Source: Pedosphaera sp.
Lineage (GTDB): Bacteria > Verrucomicrobiota > Verrucomicrobiia > Limisphaerales > SXTU01
Direction: 5' to 3'
Assembly: GCA_009695395.1 (NCBI GenBank)
Contig: SIBB01000170.1
Coordinates: 1-7,292 of the forward strand
DNA length: 7,292 nucleotides
Below, piece by piece: positions 1-6,008 of the stretch. Made by a program: the position numbers and the translations under genes. Under the pieces are notes generated by a model. The model saw nothing but the letters and a program-made list of their open reading frames with translations, did not search any database and was not told where the DNA came from. How positions within the stretch are numbered: the stretch's first letter is position 1; every line of letters begins with the position of its first letter.

Positions 1-1119
1 GCCAGCCCGTGGAAGTTCCAGAAGCACGGCCAGTGCGGCATGGACGTCAGCGAACTGCTGCCGCACTTCGCGGGTATTGTTGACGACGTGTGCCTGCTGC
101 GCGGGATGCACACGGGCGTGAACAACCACGGCCAGTCCATCTACGCGTTGCAGAACGGCCGCGTGCTCGGCGGACGCCCCACGCTCGGAAGCTGGCTGAC
201 TTACGCGCTCGGTTCGGAGACGAGCAACCTGCCGGCGTTCGTGGCGCTCACGGACCCGCGCGGCCTGCCCGTGTTGGGCGTGGCGAACTGGGAGAACGGC
301 TGGCTGCCCTCGCTCTTCCAAGGCACCGCCGTCCGCTCGAAGGAGCCGCGCATCCCGAACCTCGACCCCCCGCCGCACCTGCGCGGTCCGGCGCAGAAGA
401 ACTACCTTTCGTTCCTCGACAAGCTGAACCGCGACCATCTCCGCGAGCATCCGGGCGAGACGGATTTGCAGGCGCGCATTGCGAGCTACGAGCTGGCCGC
501 TAAGATGCAGACCGCCGCGAAGGACGCCATGGACATCACCGGCGAAAGCGCGGCGACGAAGCGGCTCTACGGCATTGATGTGCCGGCGACGGCGGAGTTC
601 GGCACGCGCTGCCTCATCGCGCGGCGGCTCGTGGAGCGCGGCGTGCGCTTCGTGCAGCTCTACACGGGCAACCAGTCGTGGGACCACCACGGCAGCATCC
701 GCACCGGCTTGCCCGCCGCCTGCAAATACGTGGACAAAGGCTCTGCTGGCCTCGTCACCGACCTCAAGGCGCGCGGTCTGCTCGACTCAACGGTCGTCCA
801 CTGGGGCGGCGAGATGGGGCGGCTGCCGACGATTCAAAACGACGTGGGACCGGCGAAGGTCGGGCGCGATCACAACACCTACGGCTTCTCGATGTGGGTC
901 GCCGGCGGCGGCTTCAAACAGGGCTTCACCTACGGCGAGACCGACGAGTTCGGCCATCACGCGGTGAAGGACATCGTGAACCACTACGACTACCACGCCA
1001 CGCTCCTGCACCTCTTCGGCCTCGACTACAAGCAAGTCGTCTTCAAGCGCAACGGGACGGAGATGTCCCTCGTGGACGGGCAGAACGCGCGGCTGGTCAG
1101 CGAGATTCTGCGGGGTTGA
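1..1119 (+). CDS. DUF1501 domain protein, 5'-truncated by the window edge
   Basis: The reading frame is open from base 1 to a TGA at 1117-1119, giving 372 residues. The first 13 codons already match the family (the SPWKFQKHGQ region), so the gene starts upstream; the ATG at 40 is internal. Family proteins are usually longer (from memory about 400-480 residues), so the N-terminus, often with a Tat-type signal, is probably what is missing. Visible family landmarks are RGMHTGVNNHG (bases about 100-132), SWDHHG (676-693), GGEMGRLP (805-828), GRDHN (862-876), GHH (952-960) and a C-terminal HYDYHATLLHLFGLD stretch (982-1026). DUF1501 proteins are related to the alkaline phosphatase/sulfatase fold, and the repeated His/Asp motifs fit metal binding, but the substrate is unknown. 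In Planctomycetes and Verrucomicrobia they are commonly encoded beside DUF1549/DUF1553 cytochrome-type proteins; such a partner would lie to the left. Family assignment is firm, function is not. Confidence 0.93.
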   Translation, partial: ASPWKFQKHGQCGMDVSELLPHFAGIVDDVCLLRGMHTGVNNHGQSIYALQNGRVLGGRPTLGSWLTYALGSETSNLPAFVALTDPRGLPVLGVANWENGWLPSLFQGTAVRSKEPRIPNLDPPPHLRGPAQKNYLSFLDKLNRDHLREHPGETDLQARIASYELAAKMQTAAKDAMDITGESAATKRLYGIDVPATAEFGTRCLIARRLVERGVRFVQLYTGNQSWDHHGSIRTGLPAACKYVDKGSAGLVTDLKARGLLDSTVVHWGGEMGRLPTIQNDVGPAKVGRDHNTYGFSMWVAGGGFKQGFTYGETDEFGHHAVKDIVNHYDYHATLLHLFGLDYKQVVFKRNGTEMSLVDGQNARLVSEILRG

Positions 1120-1177
1120 AAATCCATCGTTCCAGCGACCTTGAAACCCACTCGGTTTGTCTGTCACCTTCGCCGCG

Positions 1178-1585
1178 ATGAAAGTCACCAAGCTCCTCCA
1201 CACGCGTTACCGCGTGAACGACATCGAACGCACGGCGAAGTTTTACCGGGAGATTCTCGGCCTCGAGGAAGTGCGGCGGCACAAGTCACCGCGCGGCTCG
1301 GAGCTAGTTTTTCTCAAGGCTCCGCAGAGCGCGGAAACGGTGGAGATTTGTTATTTCCCGACCAGCGGACCGGTGCAGGTGCAGCCGGATCTCACGCATC
1401 TGGCGTTCGCGGTGGAGAGCTTGGAGGAGTTTGGAAAGCACCTCGCGGCGCACGGCCTGAAGTATTCCGACGGTCCGACGATGAAGGAAAACGGCGGCGG
1501 GTTCGCGTTCGTGGACGCGCCGGAGGGTTACGAGATCGAGTTGATACAAGTGGCGAAGACTCCAGCCAGTGCTGGCGCGTATTGA
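1178..1585 (+). CDS. VOC-family protein, glyoxalase I-like
   Basis: This 135-residue protein has the paired beta-alpha-beta-beta-beta layout of the vicinal oxygen chelate family: LLHTRYRVNDIERTAKFYRE at about 6-25 and LTHLAFAVESLEEFGKHL at 72-89, ending in GYEIELIQ at 117-124. His8, Glu56, His74 and Glu121 fall where E. coli GloA has its four metal ligands (His5, Glu56, His74, Glu122). It may therefore be a lactoylglutathione lyase that converts the methylglyoxal hemithioacetal in the cytoplasm. The thiol cofactor and true substrate cannot be read from sequence, and many VOC proteins of this size act on other compounds. The ATG at 1178 is chosen because family homology begins there; an in-frame TTG at 1157 would add seven unconserved residues. 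No Shine-Dalgarno sequence precedes either start. The gene lies 58 bases after the DUF1501 gene and shows no clear functional link with either neighbour. Confidence 0.88.
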   Translation: MKVTKLLHTRYRVNDIERTAKFYREILGLEEVRRHKSPRGSELVFLKAPQSAETVEICYFPTSGPVQVQPDLTHLAFAVESLEEFGKHLAAHGLKYSDGPTMKENGGGFAFVDAPEGYEIELIQVAKTPASAGAY

Positions 1586-1671
1586 GTCAGCGCACGCCTT
1601 CCCGAGAGCTGTGCCGAGCGTGATTTAGAGCGTGTTCCCTGCCCCCGCCCTGCTACTATCCTGCAATACAA

Positions 1672-2676
1672 ATGAGCCGACCTACTCGGATTTCCTTCGG
1701 ATTCATGGCTGGACTGCTTGTGGTGGTGGCGGTCATGGGCTTGGCCACGCCGTTGCTGACGGTGCTGTTCTCCTTCTTTCTGCTTCACGTCTTCAGCTTC
1801 AAGGGCCGCAGCAAGTCGCTGGCGGTCGCGCTCTTTCTTGTCTCGGTCTCGGCGGTGTGCCTCGGCGTGACGATCTTCATGGCGCGCACTGTCGTGGCGG
1901 CCCCGGAGATTAGTGAAAGGCTGATCCCGAAGTTGATGGAATACGCGGCCCGATGGAAACTGGAATTGCCGTTCAAGGACCTGCAAGGATTGTTCTCGCT
2001 CGTAAGGATCGAGGCGTTGGAGCGATTCGGGTTAGTGGGTATTCTCGGCACGAACCTGGTGCGGCAGGTGGCCTTTGTCGTCATCGGCATGGTGGTGGCG
2101 ATCAGCCTCTTCCACAACGCGACCATCGTCATTGACCGGGACAAGCACACGCTGAAGAATAATCTCTATTCCATCACCGCCGACGAGATTGGCAATCGGT
2201 TCGAGCTGTTCTACAAGAGCTTCCACACCGTGATGGGAGCGCAGATCATCATCTCGTCCATCAACACAGTCTTTACGGGCATCTTCCTCTTCGCTGTTGG
2301 TTTTGACCACTGGCAGCTGCTCGTCGTGGTGACGTTTCTCTGCGGCTTGCTGCCCATCCTCGGCAACATCTTGAGCAACACCATTATCGTCTGCGTGGGC
2401 CTCACGATGGAGCCCAAGTATGCGTTGGGTGCTCTCGCCTTCCTCGTCGTCATCCACAAGTTTGAGTATTTCCTGAACAGCAAGATCATCGGTAATCGGA
2501 TCCAGAATCCCATGTGGATGACCTTGCTGGGGCTGATCCTTGGGGAACGGCTCATGGGTTTGCCGGGGATGATCCTCGCGCCGGTGATCCTTCACTACAT
2601 CAAGATGGAAACCTCACGTCTGGCCGCCGAGGGCGGGGTGACGGCGCCGCCGCCCGCTGAAGCCAAGGCTGCGTGA
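1672..2676 (+). CDS. AI-2E family transporter (PerM/UPF0118 type)
   Basis: The gene encodes 334 residues, close to the usual family length of about 340-370. Hydrophobic segments lie at about 9-41 (two), 49-71, 124-148, 188-209, 213-236, 238-262 and 282-310, with a soluble, partly amphipathic stretch at about 80-120, as in this family. Family landmarks are the LLPILGNILSNTIIV segment at 226-240 and the C-terminal block from KIIGNRIQNP (271-280) through LGLILGERLMGLPGMILAPV (286-305). The C-terminus is a short Ala/Pro-rich tail. Members are inner-membrane proteins; TqsA was linked to autoinducer-2 export and others to Na+/H+ antiport, so the substrate here is open. The ATG at 1672 fits the start of the first membrane segment, and no Shine-Dalgarno sequence is seen. 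It is 86 bases from the VOC gene and converges on the acetyltransferase gene. Confidence 0.92.
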   Translation: MSRPTRISFGFMAGLLVVVAVMGLATPLLTVLFSFFLLHVFSFKGRSKSLAVALFLVSVSAVCLGVTIFMARTVVAAPEISERLIPKLMEYAARWKLELPFKDLQGLFSLVRIEALERFGLVGILGTNLVRQVAFVVIGMVVAISLFHNATIVIDRDKHTLKNNLYSITADEIGNRFELFYKSFHTVMGAQIIISSINTVFTGIFLFAVGFDHWQLLVVVTFLCGLLPILGNILSNTIIVCVGLTMEPKYALGALAFLVVIHKFEYFLNSKIIGNRIQNPMWMTLLGLILGERLMGLPGMILAPVILHYIKMETSRLAAEGGVTAPPPAEAKAA

Positions 2677-2682
2677 TCTGCT

Positions 2683-2704
2683 CCGGTTGGAACGCGTTCT
2701 CCGG
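2683..2704. terminator. Weak hairpin between convergent genes, possible bidirectional terminator
   Basis: The 64-base gap between the convergent AI-2E and acetyltransferase genes holds an imperfect dyad. CCGG at 2683-2686 pairs with CCGG at 2701-2704, and the palindrome GAACGCGTTC (2690-2699) forms the inner stem. Two unpaired T residues (2687-2688) and a G-T wobble interrupt the stem. No T-tract follows on either strand, so it is not a canonical intrinsic terminator. Location is the main argument. Confidence 0.25.
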
Positions 2705-2740
2705 GACGATTCCTAACTGGCCCCGTGTGTTCGCGTGTTG

Positions 2741-3235
2741 CTACTCCAGCAACCGTTCCATATAGGCCACGTCCAGCCAGCGGTCGAACTTGTAGCCCAC
2801 TTGCTTGAATTGGCCCACGTGGACGAAGCCGAACCTCGCATGCAGACGGATGCTCGCCTCGTTCGTCGCGTCAATCGCTGCGATGATCGCGTGCAGTCCC
2901 TTCCTCCGGGCGGCTTCGATCAGCGGTGCGAGCAGCAGCTTGCCGAGGCCCTGCCCGCGCATATCCGCCGCGATGTAAACGGAGTTCTCTGAAGTGAAGC
3001 GGTAGCCGGGCCGGGCGTGATAGGGATTCAGCGCGCTCCAGCCCACGATGCGTCCGCCTTCGCCCTCCGCCACGAAGACCGCGTAGCCGTCGCGCGCGTG
3101 ATCGTCGAACCACACCTCCCGCTGCTCCAGCGTGCGGGGCTCGTAATCGTAGGTCGCAGTCGTGGTCAGCACGGCGTCGTTGTAGATGGCGAGGATGCCC
3201 GGGCAGTCAGCGCGAGTGGCGGGACGGATGGTCAT
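2741..3235 (-). CDS. GNAT N-acetyltransferase, phosphinothricin/methionine-sulfoximine acetyltransferase type
   Basis: The 164-residue protein matches the Pat/Bar/MddA (YncA) subgroup of GNAT enzymes along its whole length. The start MTIRPATRADCPGILAIYND is the typical first strand and helix. TTTATYDYEP (24-33) is the subgroup's substrate-side motif. SENSVYIAADMRGQGLGKLL (82-101) carries the acetyl-CoA pyrophosphate loop R-G-Q-G-L-G at 93-98. NEASIRLHARFGF (125-137) and the VGYKFDRWLDVAYMER block (146-161) complete the fold. Members acetylate the amino group of phosphinothricin, methionine sulfoximine or methionine sulfone in the cytoplasm; the natural substrate is uncertain and sequence alone does not establish resistance. 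The ATG at 3235 gives a full-length protein but has no Shine-Dalgarno sequence. It starts 24 bases after the stop of the DUF6580 gene on the same strand, so the two probably share a transcript. Confidence 0.92.
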   Translation of the reverse strand: MTIRPATRADCPGILAIYNDAVLTTTATYDYEPRTLEQREVWFDDHARDGYAVFVAEGEGGRIVGWSALNPYHARPGYRFTSENSVYIAADMRGQGLGKLLLAPLIEAARRKGLHAIIAAIDATNEASIRLHARFGFVHVGQFKQVGYKFDRWLDVAYMERLLE

Positions 3236-3259
3236 GCGAAGGTGCGATGGAAGACAGAA

Positions 3260-3856
3260 TTACTTGGCTTCCTCGGGCGCGGCTTCAGGAGCGGTCTCCG
3301 GCTCAGGCTCTTCTTCCAGTTCGGGCTCCTTGACCTCGCTTGCTTGCAACGCGGCGCTGATGAGGCCGGCGAAGAGTCCGCTGCTCAGGAGCGTGTTACG
3401 GAAGAAAGTCCACGTCTCAGGCCAGCCAATTGTGCCCGTGGTCAGCGCCCGGAACCACTCGGCAAGCGACTTTGCGTAAGTCGGGTTTTCCAGCCATGCA
3501 CCGGTGTTCGTGATGAGGTAGAAGAGAATCGCCCCGAGCAGGCTGCCGCCGATGTGCTTGAGCACCGACGCGCGGCGGGCGAACAGGCGGCCCATGAAAT
3601 ACAGCGCGCCGAACCCGAGATAATTCACCAAGTGGTAGTCCGCCAGCGGCGGCTGATCGTAGTAGAGCACGTTCAACCCGATGTCCGTCCCGATCAGCGT
3701 GCCGAACACCGCCCACCACGGCAGCCGGTTTGGAAACGCCCCGGCGCAAAACACCAGCCCATAACCGAGGCTAAAGTTCACGGGCATCACGCCCGGCCAG
3801 CGCGTCAGCACAAAGGCAGCCAGCAGCAGGGCGGGGATGAGAACGGTTCTTTTCAC
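3260..3856 (-). CDS. DUF6580-like integral membrane protein with acidic C-terminal tail
   Basis: From a GTG at 3856 the gene encodes 198 residues. Hydrophobic segments lie at about 5-18, 28-42, 48-65, 76-92, 100-117 and 153-170, so about six membrane spans. Motifs I associate with DUF6580 are the N-terminal LTRWPGVMPVNFS (17-29), FYLITNTGAWL (112-122) and TFFRNTLL (150-157). The family is of unknown function and has been compared with small transport components such as ECF S-subunits. After the last span the protein ends in a Glu/Pro-rich tail (about 174-198, roughly ten Glu), which looks disordered and is not part of the family core. The frame stays open upstream to an ATG at 4036, but those 60 extra residues lack membrane character and homology, and no ATG lies between, so GTG is preferred. 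It is probably the first gene of a two-gene unit with the acetyltransferase. Confidence 0.8.
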   Translation of the reverse strand: MKRTVLIPALLLAAFVLTRWPGVMPVNFSLGYGLVFCAGAFPNRLPWWAVFGTLIGTDIGLNVLYYDQPPLADYHLVNYLGFGALYFMGRLFARRASVLKHIGGSLLGAILFYLITNTGAWLENPTYAKSLAEWFRALTTGTIGWPETWTFFRNTLLSSGLFAGLISAALQASEVKEPELEEEPEPETAPEAAPEEAK

Positions 3857-3970
3857 GGCGGCTGATGATACGGCGATGGATTCCGGTTCAAAGTGCAAAG
3901 TGCGGCGAGGCGGGCAAATCGCGCTGCTCGTGGCACCGGTAGCCGTTGAGCCTGCACTTATGCCGGTAAG

Positions 3971-3997
3971 GATCGAATCAGGATTTAGATTGCGATC
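3971..3997. promoter_or_regulatory. Bulged inverted repeat in the divergent spacer, possible operator or leader hairpin
   Basis: GATCGAATC (3971-3979) pairs with GATTGCGATC (3988-3997) over nine base pairs with one bulged G at 3992 and an 8-base loop AGGATTTA. It lies about 86 bases before the proposed kdsA start and 114 bases before the DUF6580 start, in a 226-base spacer with no other convincing gene. It could be an operator serving either divergent gene or a hairpin in the kdsA leader. It could also be chance. No matching promoter was recognised with confidence around it. Confidence 0.35.
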
Positions 3998-4082
3998 GGG
4001 GGCACGGCGCGAATACGAGTTCTCATTAGCCACCACTGATTCACTCCTTCCCCGGCTCGCGCGCCCTTGCTACAAACTCCGC

Positions 4083-4901
4083 GTGCGGAACACCACTGAT
4101 TTACTTTGGAAGACACTCGCGGCGCGCAAACGGCTCTTCCTGCTCGGGGGGCCATGCGTGATTGAGAGCGAGGCGCTGTGCTTCGAGGTCGCGCGGCACT
4201 TGCAGAAAGTCTGCGCGCGGCTGGGCATCACCTACGTCTTCAAGGCCAGCTACGACAAGGCCAACCGCACCTCCGGCAAGGCCTTTCGCGGCCCCGGCCT
4301 GGCCGACGGCCTCGCGTTGCTGGAGCGCATCCGCACGCAGCTCGGCGTGCCGGTCATCACGGACGTTCACACGGAGGAGCAGGCGCGCGCCGCTGGCAAG
4401 TTCGTGGACATCCTGCAAATCCCCGCCTTCCTCTGCCGGCAGACGGACTTGATCGAGGCGGCGGTGGCGACCGGGAAGATTGTGAACTTGAAGAAAGGCC
4501 AGTTCCTCTCGCCGCCCGAGATGGGCCGCGTGGTGGAGAAGGCGAAATTGGCCGGCGGCACCAAGCTGCTCGTGACTGAGCGCGGCACGACCTTCGGCTA
4601 CAACAACCTCGTCTCGGACATGCGGGCGATTCCCGTCCTCAAGCAGACGGGCTGCCCGGTGGTCTTCGACGCCACGCACTCGGTGCAGCAGCCCGGCGCG
4701 GGCGGCGACCGCACGATTGGCCAGCGGGAGTTCGCGCCGTTGCTCGCTCGCTGCGCCCTCACCGCCGGCGTGGACGGCCTCTTCATCGAGACGCACCCGG
4801 ACCCGGACCAGGCGATGAGCGACGGGCCGAACATGATTCCGCTGGCAGAGATGGCGGGGTTGTTGAAGGGGTTTCTGAAGGTGCGCGCTGCGGTTCGTTG
4901 A
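4083..4901 (+). CDS. kdsA: 3-deoxy-8-phosphooctulonate synthase (Kdo-8-P synthase), metal-dependent type
   Basis: KdsA condenses phosphoenolpyruvate with arabinose 5-phosphate to Kdo-8-phosphate in the cytoplasm, the first committed step to the Kdo of LPS inner core. Starting at GTG 4083 the protein has 272 residues, the normal length. Conserved blocks are GGPCVIES (22-29), YVFKASYDKANRTS (51-64), FRGPGL (68-73), ITDVH (92-96), IPAFLCRQTDL (113-123), NLKKGQF (135-141), ERGTTFGYNNLV (166-177), FDATHSVQ (195-202) and ETHPDPDQAMSDGP (236-249). Cys25, His199, Glu236 and Asp247 match the metal ligands of the Aquifex aeolicus enzyme; E. coli KdsA has Asn in place of the Cys and needs no metal. The frame extends upstream without a stop to ATGs at 3960 and 3837, but those residues are not family-like, and the 3837 start would overlap the divergent gene. 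No Shine-Dalgarno sequence is seen. kdsC follows after 28 bases. Confidence 0.96.
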   Translation: MRNTTDLLWKTLAARKRLFLLGGPCVIESEALCFEVARHLQKVCARLGITYVFKASYDKANRTSGKAFRGPGLADGLALLERIRTQLGVPVITDVHTEEQARAAGKFVDILQIPAFLCRQTDLIEAAVATGKIVNLKKGQFLSPPEMGRVVEKAKLAGGTKLLVTERGTTFGYNNLVSDMRAIPVLKQTGCPVVFDATHSVQQPGAGGDRTIGQREFAPLLARCALTAGVDGLFIETHPDPDQAMSDGPNMIPLAEMAGLLKGFLKVRAAVR

Positions 4902-4929
4902 TGAACGTCCCCAAGTTCGCCCCCCAGCC

Positions 4930-5466
4930 ATGCCCAAGCTTACTCCTCCTCAGCTCCGCGTCCGCCTCAAGCGCATCAAGCTTCTCCTCTGCGACGTGGA
5001 CGGCGTGCTCACGGACGGGGCCATCTACATCACGGGCGATGGCGAGTTCAAACGCTTCCATGTCCACGACGGCCTCGGGCAGCGGCTCGCGTCGCAGGCG
5101 GGGCTGAAAGTCGGCTGGGTTTCCGCGCGGCCCTCGGCCATCACCACGCGCCGCGGCGAGGAGCTGAAGACGGACTTCATCGTGCAGACGCGCGACGGGA
5201 AGGTGCCCGCTGTCGAACGCATCCTCGCGGAGACCGGGCTGGGTTGGGCCGCCGCGTGTTTCGTCGGCGATGACATCGTGGACCTCGGCGTGCTGCGGCG
5301 CGTCGGGCTGGCCATCTCTCCGGCAGACGGACGCCCGGAGGCGAAGGCGCTCGCGCACTTCGTCACGAAGGCCACGGGCGGCAACGGCTGTGTGCGCGAG
5401 GTCGTGGAAATGATTTTGAAAGCTCAGGGCAAATGGGCAACGGTCGTGGCAGAACACGCGAAATGA
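4930..5466 (+). CDS. kdsC: 3-deoxy-D-manno-octulosonate 8-phosphate phosphatase, HAD superfamily
   Basis: KdsC hydrolyses Kdo-8-phosphate, the product of the upstream kdsA, to free Kdo for CMP activation. The 178-residue protein matches the usual compact, cap-less HAD phosphatase, which normally forms a tetramer. Motif I is DVDGVLTDG with Asp22 as nucleophile and Asp24 as acid/base. FHVHDGLG (43-50) is the substrate-side loop. Motif II is VSARPS, with Ser65 in the phosphate-binding Ser/Thr position and Ala66 where Gly is usual. Lys91 (DGKV) fills motif III, and FVGDDIVD (111-118) supplies the Mg2+ aspartates Asp114 and Asp115. GGNGCVREVVEMILKAQGKW near the C-terminus matches the KdsC signature GGxGAVREV. 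ATG 4930 places family homology at the right distance; no Shine-Dalgarno sequence is visible. Its TGA overlaps the ATG of lptC, which suggests coupled translation. Confidence 0.94.
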   Translation: MPKLTPPQLRVRLKRIKLLLCDVDGVLTDGAIYITGDGEFKRFHVHDGLGQRLASQAGLKVGWVSARPSAITTRRGEELKTDFIVQTRDGKVPAVERILAETGLGWAAACFVGDDIVDLGVLRRVGLAISPADGRPEAKALAHFVTKATGGNGCVREVVEMILKAQGKWATVVAEHAK

Positions 5467-6008
5467 CTGTCGGCCCGACAAAACTTATAGCGCTGGGTGT
5501 TGGCTTGCTCGCCATCGCAGGTATCGTGGCGTTTGTGCTGTCGAAGCGCCACGGTCCGACCTCCGTCGCTAGGGCGCTCGCGGTGGCCGCCTTGCAAAAC
5601 AAGGTGGCCAGCGTGACCGGCATCAGCGGCCTCGCACGAGGCATCCGCATTCCGGTCTACGAAAATAACGCCCGGCAGCCCACCTCCGTCATGTTTGGTC
5701 GAACGGCCGAGCCAGTCGCGGGTGGTAAATATCTCGTGAGCGACCTGCACGTGGAGAACTATTCTCATGGTCTCTCCGGCACAGTGACGAACTACATCAT
5801 TGAGGCACCGAAGTGCCTGATTGACCCCGCCAGCAAGGTAGCCAGCTCCGACGGGCGCATGGTCATCTCCCGGCCGGACGGCAGTTTCCTGACGACGGGC
5901 ATCGGGTTCGAGTTTCGCCAGGCAAACTCTTTCCTCACGATCTCGAACGAAATCTCCACGCACATCTCAAGCGCAGGGTCCTCCCTGTCAAAGCCTCTGA
6001 ACCCATGA
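5463..6008 (+). CDS. lptC: LPS export system protein LptC
   Basis: This 181-residue protein fits LptC: a short cytoplasmic N-terminus, one membrane span (about 8-26), then a periplasmic domain with the beta-strand pattern of the OstA/LptC fold. The region VMFGRTAEPVAGGKYLVSDL (about 75-94) resembles the first strands. SSDGRMVI (128-135) and FLTTGIGFEFRQANSFLTIS (141-160) match the usual GxGf...L.I pattern near the domain end. LptC sits on the LptB2FG transporter in the inner membrane and passes LPS to LptA. Primary sequence conservation in this family is low, so position between kdsC and lptA/lptB is a large part of the call. The ATG at 5463 overlaps the kdsC stop by four bases and is preferred; an in-frame ATG at 5433 would add ten polar residues. 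The stop overlaps the next start in the same ATGA manner. Confidence 0.85.
   Translation: MTVGPTKLIALGVGLLAIAGIVAFVLSKRHGPTSVARALAVAALQNKVASVTGISGLARGIRIPVYENNARQPTSVMFGRTAEPVAGGKYLVSDLHVENYSHGLSGTVTNYIIEAPKCLIDPASKVASSDGRMVISRPDGSFLTTGIGFEFRQANSFLTISNEISTHISSAGSSLSKPLNP

Noticed and set aside
1144..1158. Small hairpin AAACC-loop-GGTTT after the DUF1501 gene
   Set aside because: The five-pair stem is mostly A-T, has no T-tract after it, and is too weak to call a terminator.
1562..1575. CCAGC-CAGT-GCTGG hairpin at the end of the VOC gene
   Set aside because: It has only five pairs, lies inside coding sequence, and has no following T-tract; likely incidental to codon content.
2032..2595. Minus-strand open frame of 187 codons inside the AI-2E gene
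   Set aside because: It is His/Asp/Glu-rich, as expected for the reverse complement of hydrophobic codons, and has no domain signature.
3017..3865. Long plus-strand open frame of 282 codons antisense to the acetyltransferase and DUF6580 genes
   Set aside because: Its translation is rich in Arg, Ala, Gln and Glu with no recognisable domain. It is a high-GC shadow of two well-supported minus-strand genes.
3865..3892. Possible minus-strand promoter with TATCAT (-10) at 3865-3870 and TTGAAC (-35) near 3886-3891
   Set aside because: Spacing is only 15 bases, the -35 match is partial, and the start point would fall almost on the GTG at 3856. It would only make sense for a nearly leaderless transcript.
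3857..4036. 60-residue N-terminal extension of the DUF6580 protein from ATG 4036
   Set aside because: The extension has no membrane character or homology and would occupy nearly all of the kdsA upstream spacer. GTG 3856 gives a normal protein.
4101..4937. Minus-strand open frame of 278 codons covering kdsA
   Set aside because: The opposite strand encodes a complete, motif-rich KdsA. The antisense translation shows no family features and is a codon-bias artefact.
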